Assembly: GCF_006874425.1 (NCBI RefSeq)
Contig: NZ_VIJZ01000002.1
Coordinates: 372,001 to 436,000 of the forward strand
Direction of reading: 5' to 3'
DNA length: 64,000 nt
Source of the DNA: Paenibacillus ottowii
Lineage (GTDB): Bacteria; Bacillota; Bacilli; Paenibacillales; Paenibacillaceae
This document shows positions 35,373-43,373 of the stretch, one piece after another. The translations under genes and the position numbers were made by a program. Positions within the stretch are counted from its first letter, which is position 1; every line of letters begins with the position of its first letter. The notes under the pieces were generated by a model. It was not told where the DNA came from, made no database searches, and worked only from the letters and a program-made list of their open reading frames with translations.

Positions 35373-36569
35373 CTAGGATTTCGCTATTTTTCCGTATGTT
35401 CCACCCCCGCCGGATACAAGCGCCAGGCGTCCTCCGCGTGAAAGTACAATCTGCTCTGCCAACACATTACCAACGACTCTAGACAGTTCCTCCTGTGTAA
35501 CCTCATGTAAAATATTCATTTCTGTTCCGAATGCTGCTAATAGCTGGTTCAGCTTAGCTTTACCCAAGCCTGGAATAAATTCCAGCGGAATCTGGTAAAT
35601 GTACGGAGGACGATGAGAGGGAATTACAGGCTCTTCACGGTCTGCAATGCTCCAGATTCGATCGAGCACACCCCGTACCAGCTTGGTATGGCCACAGTTA
35701 GGGCAACGTTCGTCCGCCATCTGCTGCTCGTCAATAATCGTACCGCAGCTTTGACAGTAAGAGCGATGGTATTTTCCAAGCTTGGGATTCAAACCGTAGT
35801 TGGCACACACTCGTCGTCCTTCACGCCGCTCCAAAGCCATCCTGAATTCATCAAAACATGGCTTGGCCATTGATATTTTATTGTACTCTCGTCCAATTTT
35901 CCCAAGGGAATGGGCATCTGAATTTGTGAGAAAGCTGAAGCGATCCAGCTCCGAAATCAAGCCGGCCATAGATGAATCTGCGCTCAGTCCTAGTTCCACC
36001 CCACTAATGAGCTCCATATCCAGCAGTTCCTCCATACGGGCTGCGGAACTTCCATAAATCCCTTTATGTGGAGTGAACACGTGCGCAGGCACCATAATGC
36101 CTCCACGTCCATAAATTTGCTGCTGCAACTCACGTGGCGGTGCGTAGATCCGTTGTGAGCTGAGATTAACATTTTTCATATGCTTAGCCAGCCATTGAGT
36201 AAAATCCTCCATCGCCGCCAGATCAGGAAAATAGGCCAGTATGTGAGCCTCGGGACGACCTTCAGCCCGGATTTCCAGCTCCGTGCCAAGTATAATAACT
36301 GTATCCCTATATGCAATACCACCACCGCTGATTTCTTCCATTTCACCTGTATGCAAATGGCTACGAATATCCTCCTGTACATTAGGTGCATGGCAGTCAA
36401 TGATTCCGATGAGCTCAATCCCTTTGCGACTGGAGGCTTCCTTGGCTATATTGGCAAACGTAAGGTCACGGCTACCGCTAATTTTGACCGGAGCTCCTTT
36501 TTCCGTTCTACCAATATGGATATGCAGGTCTGCAAAGTAGTTGTTAAGTTCTAATATATTTGTATCCAT
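35373..36569 (-). CDS. Endonuclease Q family protein (PHP domain)
   Basis: 398 residues from the ATG at 36569. The PHP catalytic domain has DLHIHIGRTEKG, IIDCHAPN, LGTELEI, HVFTPHKGIYG and NSDAHSLG, giving the histidine and aspartate metal ligands. Next comes a zinc finger (YCQSCGTII and CPNCG) and a C-terminal helix-hairpin-helix (FIPGLGKAKLNQLLAAFG). This order matches EndoQ, which nicks DNA 5' of deaminated bases (uracil, hypoxanthine). In B. subtilis the equivalent slot is yqxK. It begins four bases after nudF. Confidence 0.85.
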   Translation of the reverse strand: MDTNILELNNYFADLHIHIGRTEKGAPVKISGSRDLTFANIAKEASSRKGIELIGIIDCHAPNVQEDIRSHLHTGEMEEISGGGIAYRDTVIILGTELEIRAEGRPEAHILAYFPDLAAMEDFTQWLAKHMKNVNLSSQRIYAPPRELQQQIYGRGGIMVPAHVFTPHKGIYGSSAARMEELLDMELISGVELGLSADSSMAGLISELDRFSFLTNSDAHSLGKIGREYNKISMAKPCFDEFRMALERREGRRVCANYGLNPKLGKYHRSYCQSCGTIIDEQQMADERCPNCGHTKLVRGVLDRIWSIADREEPVIPSHRPPYIYQIPLEFIPGLGKAKLNQLLAAFGTEMNILHEVTQEELSRVVGNVLAEQIVLSRGGRLALVSGGGGTYGKIAKS

Positions 36570-36573
36570 CCGC

Positions 36574-37185
36574 TTAGAATCTCCCTGTTTGTTGGCGAAG
36601 TTGCCATGCATAGACGGCCAGAATCGTTTTGGCATCACTAATGCGCCCTTCACGAATAAGCGTGTGCGCTTCTTCCAGCGTCACTTCAAATAGCTCTAAG
36701 AATTCATCCTCATCTGGTTCCATCTCACCTCGCTCCAGATCTTCGGCCGCATACAGATGTATGATTTCATCCGCAAATCCGGGAGATGTATAAAAAGAAT
36801 GCAACAGCTTCAACGATTTGGCTGTATAGCCTGTCTCTTCCCGCAATTCACGTCCTGCGGCTTCCATCGGATCTTCACCTCGCTCGAGCTTGCCCGCGGG
36901 GATTTCAACCTCACAGCGCCCCATAGCTTGTCTGTACTGGTCCACGACCAGCATTTTTCCCTCATGTAGAGCCAAAACTGCCACTGCACCTGGATGCTTT
37001 ACGATTTCACGTTTTCCAGTAGACCCGTCAGGAAGCTCTACCGTGTCTACCTGTACCGTAATGACCTTCCCTTCAAAGATAGGCTGTGTGGACACTGTCT
37101 TTTCCTCCAGCGCAGGATTGGCATAAGGCTTGCGAGGTGCATTGTTGGTTGGATTGTTCACTTGTTCGTTCGTTTGATCGTTCAT
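36574..37185 (-). CDS. nudF: ADP-ribose pyrophosphatase (Nudix hydrolase)
   Basis: 203 residues. The Nudix box GKLERGEDPMEAAGRELREE (then TGY) binds the catalytic magnesium. The enzyme cleaves ADP-ribose to AMP and ribose 5-phosphate. The first ~25 residues are an Asn/Pro-rich extension. Members next to spoIIM and mciZ in Bacillus are called NudF. AAGGAGG precedes the ATG. Confidence 0.93.
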   Translation of the reverse strand: MNDQTNEQVNNPTNNAPRKPYANPALEEKTVSTQPIFEGKVITVQVDTVELPDGSTGKREIVKHPGAVAVLALHEGKMLVVDQYRQAMGRCEVEIPAGKLERGEDPMEAAGRELREETGYTAKSLKLLHSFYTSPGFADEIIHLYAAEDLERGEMEPDEDEFLELFEVTLEEAHTLIREGRISDAKTILAVYAWQLRQQTGRF

Positions 37186-37262
37186 CAGACATGTTTCCTC
37201 CTTCGTCCTCTATCTTTTCTTATCATTATTAATTATCTCCAACATTAGTCTAACTTGTCCAC

Positions 37263-37291
37263 TTGGAACATATGCTGGGGTAGTATATTAA
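37263..37291 (+). promoter_or_regulatory. Possible promoter of mciZ
   Basis: TTGGAA and TATTAA separated by 17 bases read as a weak sigma-A promoter. B. subtilis mciZ uses sigma-E; a CATATGCT at 37269 fits a sigma-E -10 in six of eight places but no good -35 is seen, so the class is undecided. Confidence 0.3.
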
Positions 37292-37316
37292 AATTCTGCT
37301 ATAAGGAGAATTTAGA

Positions 37317-37460
37317 ATGAAAAGTTACCGTACTGAAACCACCCTTCATATCGTCGGCAAAGCCTGGCAGATTCAAACCCTCCTCCGTCAATGGCAAAAG
37401 GAATATGGACCTACAGCCACTATTGCTTCGCTAACGGTTCCAAAAAAGGTTCAGATCTAA
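37317..37460 (+). CDS. mciZ: FtsZ assembly inhibitor MciZ
   Basis: A 47-residue ORF with an excellent ribosome site (AAGGAG, then ATG). Its middle reads LHIVGKAWQIQTLLRQW; B. subtilis MciZ (40 residues) has the same VGKAW-x-I core followed by a charged helix. MciZ is a mother-cell peptide that caps FtsZ filaments to stop Z-ring formation during sporulation. The position, divergent from nudF, also matches B. subtilis. A strong terminator overlaps the end. The C-terminal PKKVQI tail is longer than in B. subtilis. Confidence 0.8.
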   Translation: MKSYRTETTLHIVGKAWQIQTLLRQWQKEYGPTATIASLTVPKKVQI

Positions 37461-37500
37461 AGGAGGAACACGGTTCCCCTCTTTAACCTGAACCCTTTTT
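37448..37500 (+). terminator. mciZ terminator
   Basis: GGTTCAG and CTGAACC form the outer stem and AAAGGAGGAAC/GTTCC-TCTTT the inner one; CCTTTTT follows. It begins within the last mciZ codons. Confidence 0.85.
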
Positions 37501-37546
37501 CGGTATATTGTAAATGTAATTCTATTGTAAATGTGAGAAACAAGTT

Positions 37547-38680
37547 TTACTTTGTAGTTTCTTGGATCAGAGCTACGACTACTTCAGCAACCTTCACTAG
37601 GTCATCGGCCTTGATCTTTTCCTCTGTGGTGTGGATGTTCTGGTAACCTACAGCCAAATTCACTGTTGGAATTCCAAGTCCGTTGAATACATTAGCATCT
37701 GAGCCGCCACCGGAATGGAAGGTTGATGTTGCCAATCCCAATCCTTGAATAGCTCGCTGTGCAACCTGTACAACTTCATCATGCTCTGTAAAGCTGAATG
37801 CTGGATAGATGACTTCACTGCGGAACTCTCCCTGGGCACCAAATTCACGCGCAGTGGTTTCGAGCGCTTCACGCATATGCTGGATTTGATGATTAACTTT
37901 TTCCTGCACAATACTGCGAGCTTCCGCACGGATCAGTACAAAATCGCAAACCACATTCGTCGCGCTGCCGCCTTCGAAGCTACCGATGTTAGCGGTCGTC
38001 TCCTTATCAATCCGTCCCAATTTCATTTTAGAAATTGCTTTAGAAGCGACTTGAATGGCACTAATGCCATCTTCAGGATTGACCCCTGCATGAGCAGACT
38101 TTCCGGTAATTCTCATTTCAATACGTGCCTGTGTGGGAGCAGCTATACAAATAGAACCGACTTCACCATTTGAATCCAAGGCATATCCGAAGTCAGAATC
38201 CAGCACTTCCGGCTTCATTGCCCGTGCGCCCATTAAACCAGATTCCTCGCCAGCCGTAATCACGAACTGAATTTGACCATGGGGAATGTTCTGCTCGCGT
38301 ACGACACGAATTGCCTCGAACAAAGCAGCAATCCCCGCCTTGTCGTCCGACCCCAGAATTGTTGAACCATCACTGCGAATCCAGCCATCCTCACCCAACT
38401 GCGGTTTGATGCCTTTGCCTGGAGTCACGGTATCCATGTGGCAGGTAAAAAATATTTTGGGTGCTTGCTCCACACCTTCAGCTTTCCAGGTGACAATCAA
38501 ATTGCCAGAGCCATGTCCCGTTCTTTCGCGAGAATCGTCTTCTACGACTTCCAGCCCAAGTACATTAAACTTTTCTTTCAGAACACGTGATATTTCCTGT
38601 TCATGCTTGGTTTCACTATCCACCTGTACGAGTTCCATGAATTCCTGTACGATTCGGTCTTTTACTATTTTTACTGTCAT
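37547..38680 (-). CDS. yqjE: PepT-like M20 peptidase YqjE
   Basis: 377 residues of the M20/M42 zinc peptidase type. Metal-binding and catalytic motifs: TCHMDTV, ILGSDDKAG, ITAGEESGLMGA (general base Glu), and HSGGGSDANVF. The lid region (residues ~180-290) includes GKSAHAGVNPEDG. It probably cuts tripeptides from the N-terminus. AGAGAGGAA precedes the ATG. Named for the B. subtilis homologue. Confidence 0.88.
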   Translation of the reverse strand: MTVKIVKDRIVQEFMELVQVDSETKHEQEISRVLKEKFNVLGLEVVEDDSRERTGHGSGNLIVTWKAEGVEQAPKIFFTCHMDTVTPGKGIKPQLGEDGWIRSDGSTILGSDDKAGIAALFEAIRVVREQNIPHGQIQFVITAGEESGLMGARAMKPEVLDSDFGYALDSNGEVGSICIAAPTQARIEMRITGKSAHAGVNPEDGISAIQVASKAISKMKLGRIDKETTANIGSFEGGSATNVVCDFVLIRAEARSIVQEKVNHQIQHMREALETTAREFGAQGEFRSEVIYPAFSFTEHDEVVQVAQRAIQGLGLATSTFHSGGGSDANVFNGLGIPTVNLAVGYQNIHTTEEKIKADDLVKVAEVVVALIQETTK

Positions 38681-38765
38681 TAAACTTTCCTCTCTTTCCC
38701 GATTACGCTACAATACGGATAGATGTTCTTATCTATGACTTAAACCTATCCTAAAGGAGTTACAC

Positions 38766-38870
38766 ATGTCTAACAAAAAATGGGTTCGTTTTTTCATTTA
38801 CGTTATGCTCGCAGCTATGATTGGTTCTACGCTGTTCATGGTAATTGAGCCGTTTATTATGCCACTATAA
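38766..38870 (+). CDS. Prli42-like small membrane protein
   Basis: A 34-residue ORF with a perfect AAAGGAGT upstream of the ATG. It begins MSNKKWVRF and then forms one membrane helix (about 9-29, FIYVMLAAMIGSTLFMVI). Length, MxNKK start and single helix match Prli42, the membrane anchor that tethers the stressosome protein RsbR in Listeria and relatives. It is too short for most gene finders. The sequence alone cannot prove a stressosome link. Confidence 0.65.
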   Translation: MSNKKWVRFFIYVMLAAMIGSTLFMVIEPFIMPL

Positions 38871-38950
38871 CAACTACACCTCTCAAGGGTTGAACCACCC
38901 AAGATCCGTTACAAGCTGTGTGTGGACGAGCTGCTGCACAAGCAAACAAA

Positions 38951-38994
38951 CAGGCGGGCTCCCGTGTCAATCACACAATAGCCCGCCTGACCTT
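38951..38994 (-). terminator. lipB-bkd operon terminator
   Basis: CAGGCGGGCT and AGCCCGCCTG pair perfectly. The minus side has TGTTTGTTTGC behind; the plus side CCTTTTA may also serve the Prli42-like gene. Confidence 0.75.
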
Positions 38995-39693
38995 TTATTG
39001 GAAGGAATGCGTTTGCCATTGCGCGGCAAATGAAAATTGCTGTTCAAAGTACGGTACAATTTCCCTCGCAATCTGCTCCACCGAAAAAGACTGCTGTGTA
39101 CAGTCCTCTAATGATGTCACACCATATTCCTGAATTCCGCACGGAACAATGCCTTCAAAGCCCTCATGCTGTATTCCTGACTTGATATTAAAAGCAAAGC
39201 CATGGCTGGTTACGAAGCCCCGACGTTGCTTGCATTTGTTAAATTTGACACCAATGGCCGCAATTTTAAGATTCCCGATCCATACCCCTGTATATTCAGG
39301 CTTACGGCTCCCTTCGATCCCATAAGATGCCAGCAACTGAATGATCACTTCTTCGAGACTTCGAAGGTATCCATGCAAATTTAGTGCCTCTCGGTTGCCA
39401 AGCACAAGCAGGGGATATCCAACAAGTTGCCCCGGTCCATGATATGTAATGTCTCCCCCACGATCAATCTGAAAGACGCTGATGCCCTTCTCTTTCAGCT
39501 GCTCTGGTGTGAAGAGCAAATGCTCAGGATGCCTCTGGGAACCTATGGTGTAGGTTGGCGGATGCTGGAGAAGCATTAGCGTTTCTCTCGCCTCCCCCGC
39601 ATCCAGCTTTCCCACAATCTCCTTCTGGACATCCCAAGCATGGGCATATTCCATCCTATTCGTATAGGTTACATCAAGCGGTCGTCTGTTCAC
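38995..39693 (-). CDS. lipB: Octanoyl-[acyl-carrier-protein]:protein octanoyltransferase
   Basis: 232 residues of the LipB family. It transfers octanoate from ACP to lipoyl domains, feeding lipoate synthesis. Motifs: RGGDITYHGPGQLVGYPLL, AAIGVKFNKC with the catalytic Lys, TSHGFAFNI, and VPCGIQEYGVTSL with the catalytic Cys. It starts with a GTG after AGGAAGTG and stands directly downstream of bkdB, whose E2 needs lipoate. B. subtilis uses LipM and LipL instead. Confidence 0.93.
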   Translation of the reverse strand: MNRRPLDVTYTNRMEYAHAWDVQKEIVGKLDAGEARETLMLLQHPPTYTIGSQRHPEHLLFTPEQLKEKGISVFQIDRGGDITYHGPGQLVGYPLLVLGNREALNLHGYLRSLEEVIIQLLASYGIEGSRKPEYTGVWIGNLKIAAIGVKFNKCKQRRGFVTSHGFAFNIKSGIQHEGFEGIVPCGIQEYGVTSLEDCTQQSFSVEQIAREIVPYFEQQFSFAAQWQTHSFQ

Positions 39694-39738
39694 GGCCTGT
39701 CACTTCCTCTCCGTCCATTTTCCTAACTGTTCGGATGA

Positions 39739-41127
39739 TTAGTACAGCTTCGTATCCAAGGTGTAGCCTTCCAGATTTTCTTTAACCCGTTGCAGGAATC
39801 GTCCGCAAATCACTCCATCTAAAATACGATGATCCAGCGACAGACACAGATTAGCCATCGAGCGCACCGCAATCATATCATCAATAACCACTGGTCTTTT
39901 GACAATGGACTCAAAGGTAAGAATTGCTGCCTGCGGATAGTTAATCACCGGGTAAGATAAGATTGAACCAAAGGAACCGGTATTGTTTACGGTAAACGTC
40001 CCACCTTGCATATCATCCAGTTTGAGTGTGCCTTCGCGAGTTTTACGTGCCAAATCGTCAATTTCACGAGCCAATCCGGCAATATTTTTCTGGTCGGCTT
40101 TTTTAATAACAGGAGTAAGAACGGAGTCCTCTGTACCTACGGCCAAAGAAATATTAATATCTCTTTTAATAATAATTTTATCTACTGCCCACACCGAATT
40201 GATGATCGGATATTCTTTGATTGCATTTACGACTGCTTTCATGAGAAAAGCAAGGTACGTAATATTGATGCCTTCTTTTTGCTTGAACTCGTTTTTGATC
40301 TTGTTGCGGAGCATCACCAGGTTAGTCACATCGACTTCAATCGTCGTCCAGGCATGAGGAATTTCCGAAACACTTTGCCGCATATTGCGGGCAATTGCAC
40401 TACGAATAGGTGTCACATCAATAAAATACTCGGATCTGTTGTTGCCACCCTCAACTTCGACCATAGGAACTTTTGGAGCCTCCGTTAAATGAATGCCACT
40501 GTTACGCACCGGAATCGCAGGGTCCATATTTTGAACTGGTGCACTATATTGAGTGGCAGACTGCTGTAGTCCTGTAAAAGGAGATCCTTGTCCTTGCGTG
40601 CTCCCAGTCGTCTGATCAGTCACTCTAGGTGTAGTAGAACCGCCTTGCTGCACAAAATTCAGCACGTCTTTGCGGGTAATTCTCCCCCCCATGCCTGTGC
40701 CTAGCACTTTGCTTAAGTCCACGTTGTGCTGGGCAGCCAGTGTTTGGACGGCTGGAGAAAAACGTCCTCGCATGGATTGATCCGAAGCAGCTCCCTGTTG
40801 GGAGTGTGCTTGTGCATTACTTTCGGTTGCTGGTGTAGAGGTTGTCGCTCCTGTTGATGCCGCTGGTGCAGCGGACTTCGTCTGAATCCGGCAAATCAAT
40901 TCGCCTACCGCTACCGTCTGACCTTCCTCAGCCAACAGGTCACCCATAATACCGTCCAGTGTGGATGGAATTTCTGCGTTCACTTTATCTGTAATGACCT
41001 CGCAAATTGGCTCGAATTGCTCTACTGGGTCACCAGGTTGTTTCAGCCATTTGGCAATTGTCGCTGATACGAGCGATTCAGCCAATTGCGGCATGGTCAC
41101 GTCGTTCCATTGTGTTTGGTCTGACAT
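39739..41127 (-). CDS. bkdB: Branched-chain 2-oxoacid dehydrogenase E2 (dihydrolipoyl acyltransferase)
   Basis: 462 residues: an N-terminal lipoyl domain (lipoyl Lys in ITDKVNAEIPS), an Ala/Thr/Ser-rich linker, an E3/E1-binding domain (RFSPAVQTLAAQHNVDLSKV), a second Gln/Thr-rich linker and a C-terminal acyltransferase with the catalytic DHRILDG. It forms the core of the complex that makes branched acyl-CoA primers for iso- and anteiso-fatty acids. TAAGGAGTT precedes the ATG. Confidence 0.93.
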   Translation of the reverse strand: MSDQTQWNDVTMPQLAESLVSATIAKWLKQPGDPVEQFEPICEVITDKVNAEIPSTLDGIMGDLLAEEGQTVAVGELICRIQTKSAAPAASTGATTSTPATESNAQAHSQQGAASDQSMRGRFSPAVQTLAAQHNVDLSKVLGTGMGGRITRKDVLNFVQQGGSTTPRVTDQTTGSTQGQGSPFTGLQQSATQYSAPVQNMDPAIPVRNSGIHLTEAPKVPMVEVEGGNNRSEYFIDVTPIRSAIARNMRQSVSEIPHAWTTIEVDVTNLVMLRNKIKNEFKQKEGINITYLAFLMKAVVNAIKEYPIINSVWAVDKIIIKRDINISLAVGTEDSVLTPVIKKADQKNIAGLAREIDDLARKTREGTLKLDDMQGGTFTVNNTGSFGSILSYPVINYPQAAILTFESIVKRPVVIDDMIAVRSMANLCLSLDHRILDGVICGRFLQRVKENLEGYTLDTKLY

Positions 41128-41215
41128 TTTTTCAACTCCTTAACATCATAGAAGGGCGCGATTTATCGCTGCCCTGCTATACTTTTGGAATGCTTTTGTC
41201 CGAAACTGCTCTATA

Positions 41216-42202
41216 TTAATACATAGCTAGACGGCGCATGGCTTCCTTCACTTTATCCTTGTTTAACATATAAAACTTTTCCATCGGTGGACTAATCGGC
41301 ATGGCTGGCACATCAGGAGCGCACAGGCGCTCAATCGGTGCATCCAGCTCGAACAGGCATTCTTCATTGATAATAGCCGATACCTCGGCACCGATACCGC
41401 CTGTTTTGTTGTCCTCATGAACGATTAAGACCTTGCCTGTATGTCGTGCAGCCTCAATAATGGCTTCGCGGTCCAATGGCTGAAGCGTGCGCAAATCCAC
41501 AACATGTGCGGTAATGCCCTCTTCCTTTTCCAATTCCTCTGCTGCCTGCATCACAAAATGCAACGGCTGGCTATATCCAATGACCGTAATATCGTCACCC
41601 TCACGTAGTAGATTAGCCTTCCCGATCGGTACGATATAATCATCCGCAGGCACTTCACCTTTAATCAGCTTGTAGGATTTTTTATTTTCAAAAAATAGCA
41701 CTGGATCAGGGTCACGTATGGCTGCTTTGAGCAATCCTTTGGCGTCATAAGGTGTAAATGGAGCAACAATTTTTAGACCTGGTGTACCAAAAAAGATGGA
41801 TTCCGGACACTGAGAGTGATACAGACCACCAAAAATACCACCGCCGATGGGTGCGCGGATCACCAGAGGGCAATTCCAATCGTTATTAGAGCGGTAGCGG
41901 ATTTTAGCCGCTTCACTAATAATCTGATTCGTTGCCGGCAGCATAAAGTCCGAATACTGCATTTCGGCAATCGGCTTCATTCCGTACATCGCCGCACCAA
42001 TGGCAACCCCTGCAATCGCCGACTCTGCCAACGGCGTATCCATGACACGTTGCTCACCAAACTGATCCATGAGCCCCTTCGTTGTTGTAAAGACACCGCC
42101 CTTCACGCCGACATCTTCACCTAATACAAAAACCGTCTCATCCTGCTCCATTTCTTCTTTCATAGCAAGACGTATTGCATCAATATATTCCATAATTGCC
42201 AT
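41216..42202 (-). CDS. bkdAB: 2-oxoisovalerate dehydrogenase E1 beta subunit
   Basis: 328 residues, a transketolase-like beta subunit: FVLGEDVGVKGGVF, DTPLAESAIAGVAIGAAMYG and GYSQPLHFVM, with VVDLRTLQPLD in the C-terminal half. With BkdAA it decarboxylates oxoacids of Val, Leu and Ile and loads the lipoyl arm. The ATG lies three bases after the bkdAA stop (GGGAGGG upstream). Confidence 0.94.
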   Translation of the reverse strand: MAIMEYIDAIRLAMKEEMEQDETVFVLGEDVGVKGGVFTTTKGLMDQFGEQRVMDTPLAESAIAGVAIGAAMYGMKPIAEMQYSDFMLPATNQIISEAAKIRYRSNNDWNCPLVIRAPIGGGIFGGLYHSQCPESIFFGTPGLKIVAPFTPYDAKGLLKAAIRDPDPVLFFENKKSYKLIKGEVPADDYIVPIGKANLLREGDDITVIGYSQPLHFVMQAAEELEKEEGITAHVVDLRTLQPLDREAIIEAARHTGKVLIVHEDNKTGGIGAEVSAIINEECLFELDAPIERLCAPDVPAMPISPPMEKFYMLNKDKVKEAMRRLAMY

Positions 42203-42204
42203 CT

Positions 42205-43233
42205 TTACCGGCCCTCCCTATCGCTATCAGCATACACATGCAGCAGCGTATCTTCGGGCTTTGGAAAAGGCGCATTGTCTGCATATTCAATTGCTTCCTT
42301 GACTTCAAGCAGCAATTCGGCCGATAGATCCGCATCTTTGGCCTCATCCCAAATGCCGCATTCGATCAAATAGCTCTTCATACGGGCTACGCCGTCCTTG
42401 GTCCAGTTCTCATCCACTTCCTCCTTGGTCCGGTAAGCCAGATCATTATCCGAGGTGGAGTGAGGAGACAGACGGTACATCATCGCTTCGATCAGCGTAG
42501 GACCTTCACCGCGAACAGCACGTTCACGTGCTTCCTTTACAGCGGCATATACGGCCAGTGCATCATTGCCATCGACACGAATGCCCGGGAACCCGTAACC
42601 CAGTGCACGGTCGCTTACTTTCCCCGCCAACTGTTTATGAATCGGAACCGATATCGCGTATTGATTATTCTCGCACATAATGATGACTGGGAGCTTTTGT
42701 ACACCCGCAAAGTTACAGCCTTCGTGGAAATCCCCCTGATTGCTGGAGCCTTCCCCAAATGTAACAAACGATACAAAGTCCTTTTTCTGCATCTTGGCAG
42801 CCAGCGCCACCCCTACTGCATGCGGCACCTGTGTCGTTACTGGGCTGGAGCCTGTCACGATACGCAGCCGTTTACTACCAAAATGCCCCGGCATCTGACG
42901 ACCTCCACTATTGGGGTCATCTGCCTTGGCAAATGCCGACAGCATCAATTCGCGCGGGGTCATGCCAACTGCAAGCACGAATCCGTAATCCCGGTAATAG
43001 GGGAGGAAATAGTCCTTTTCCCGGTCCAGAGCGAAAGCCGCACCTACTTGTGCCGCTTCCTGTCCAATACCGGAAACGTGGAAATTAATTTTTCCTGCCC
43101 GTTGCAGGAGCATGTTGCGCTCGTCAAATCTTCTTGCGAGCAACATATATCTGTACATATCAATAACTTGTCCGTGAGTAAGTCCCAGCTGCTCATGTCT
43201 GAAGCCAGCGTCTACAGCGCCTTTAGAACTCAT
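42205..43233 (-). CDS. bkdAA: 2-oxoisovalerate dehydrogenase E1 alpha subunit
   Basis: 342 residues. Thiamine diphosphate binding is shown by FGEGSSNQGDFHEGCNFAG (GDG-type Mg motif) and CENNQYAISVP; phosphorylation-loop-like YRLSPHSTSDN follows. AAGGAGGTG precedes the ATG. A 140-base gap separates it from lpdV, with no clear terminator, so it is probably the same operon. Confidence 0.94.
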   Translation of the reverse strand: MSSKGAVDAGFRHEQLGLTHGQVIDMYRYMLLARRFDERNMLLQRAGKINFHVSGIGQEAAQVGAAFALDREKDYFLPYYRDYGFVLAVGMTPRELMLSAFAKADDPNSGGRQMPGHFGSKRLRIVTGSSPVTTQVPHAVGVALAAKMQKKDFVSFVTFGEGSSNQGDFHEGCNFAGVQKLPVIIMCENNQYAISVPIHKQLAGKVSDRALGYGFPGIRVDGNDALAVYAAVKEARERAVRGEGPTLIEAMMYRLSPHSTSDNDLAYRTKEEVDENWTKDGVARMKSYLIECGIWDEAKDADLSAELLLEVKEAIEYADNAPFPKPEDTLLHVYADSDREGR

Positions 43234-43373
43234 TGAGGCACCTCCTTAAATATCAAACATCCTACTTCCAGCATCTAGTACCATCTCGTCTTAAAACCTG
43301 GTACTAAACTCTAGCTAACCCCATTATAATCCTTTTCTCCCCAAAAAGAAAAGCACCGATTTATGTGAAACGT

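Noticed and set aside
37269..37276. Sigma-E -10 box for mciZ
   Set aside because: CATATGCT fits partly, but no acceptable -35 lies 13-15 bases upstream.
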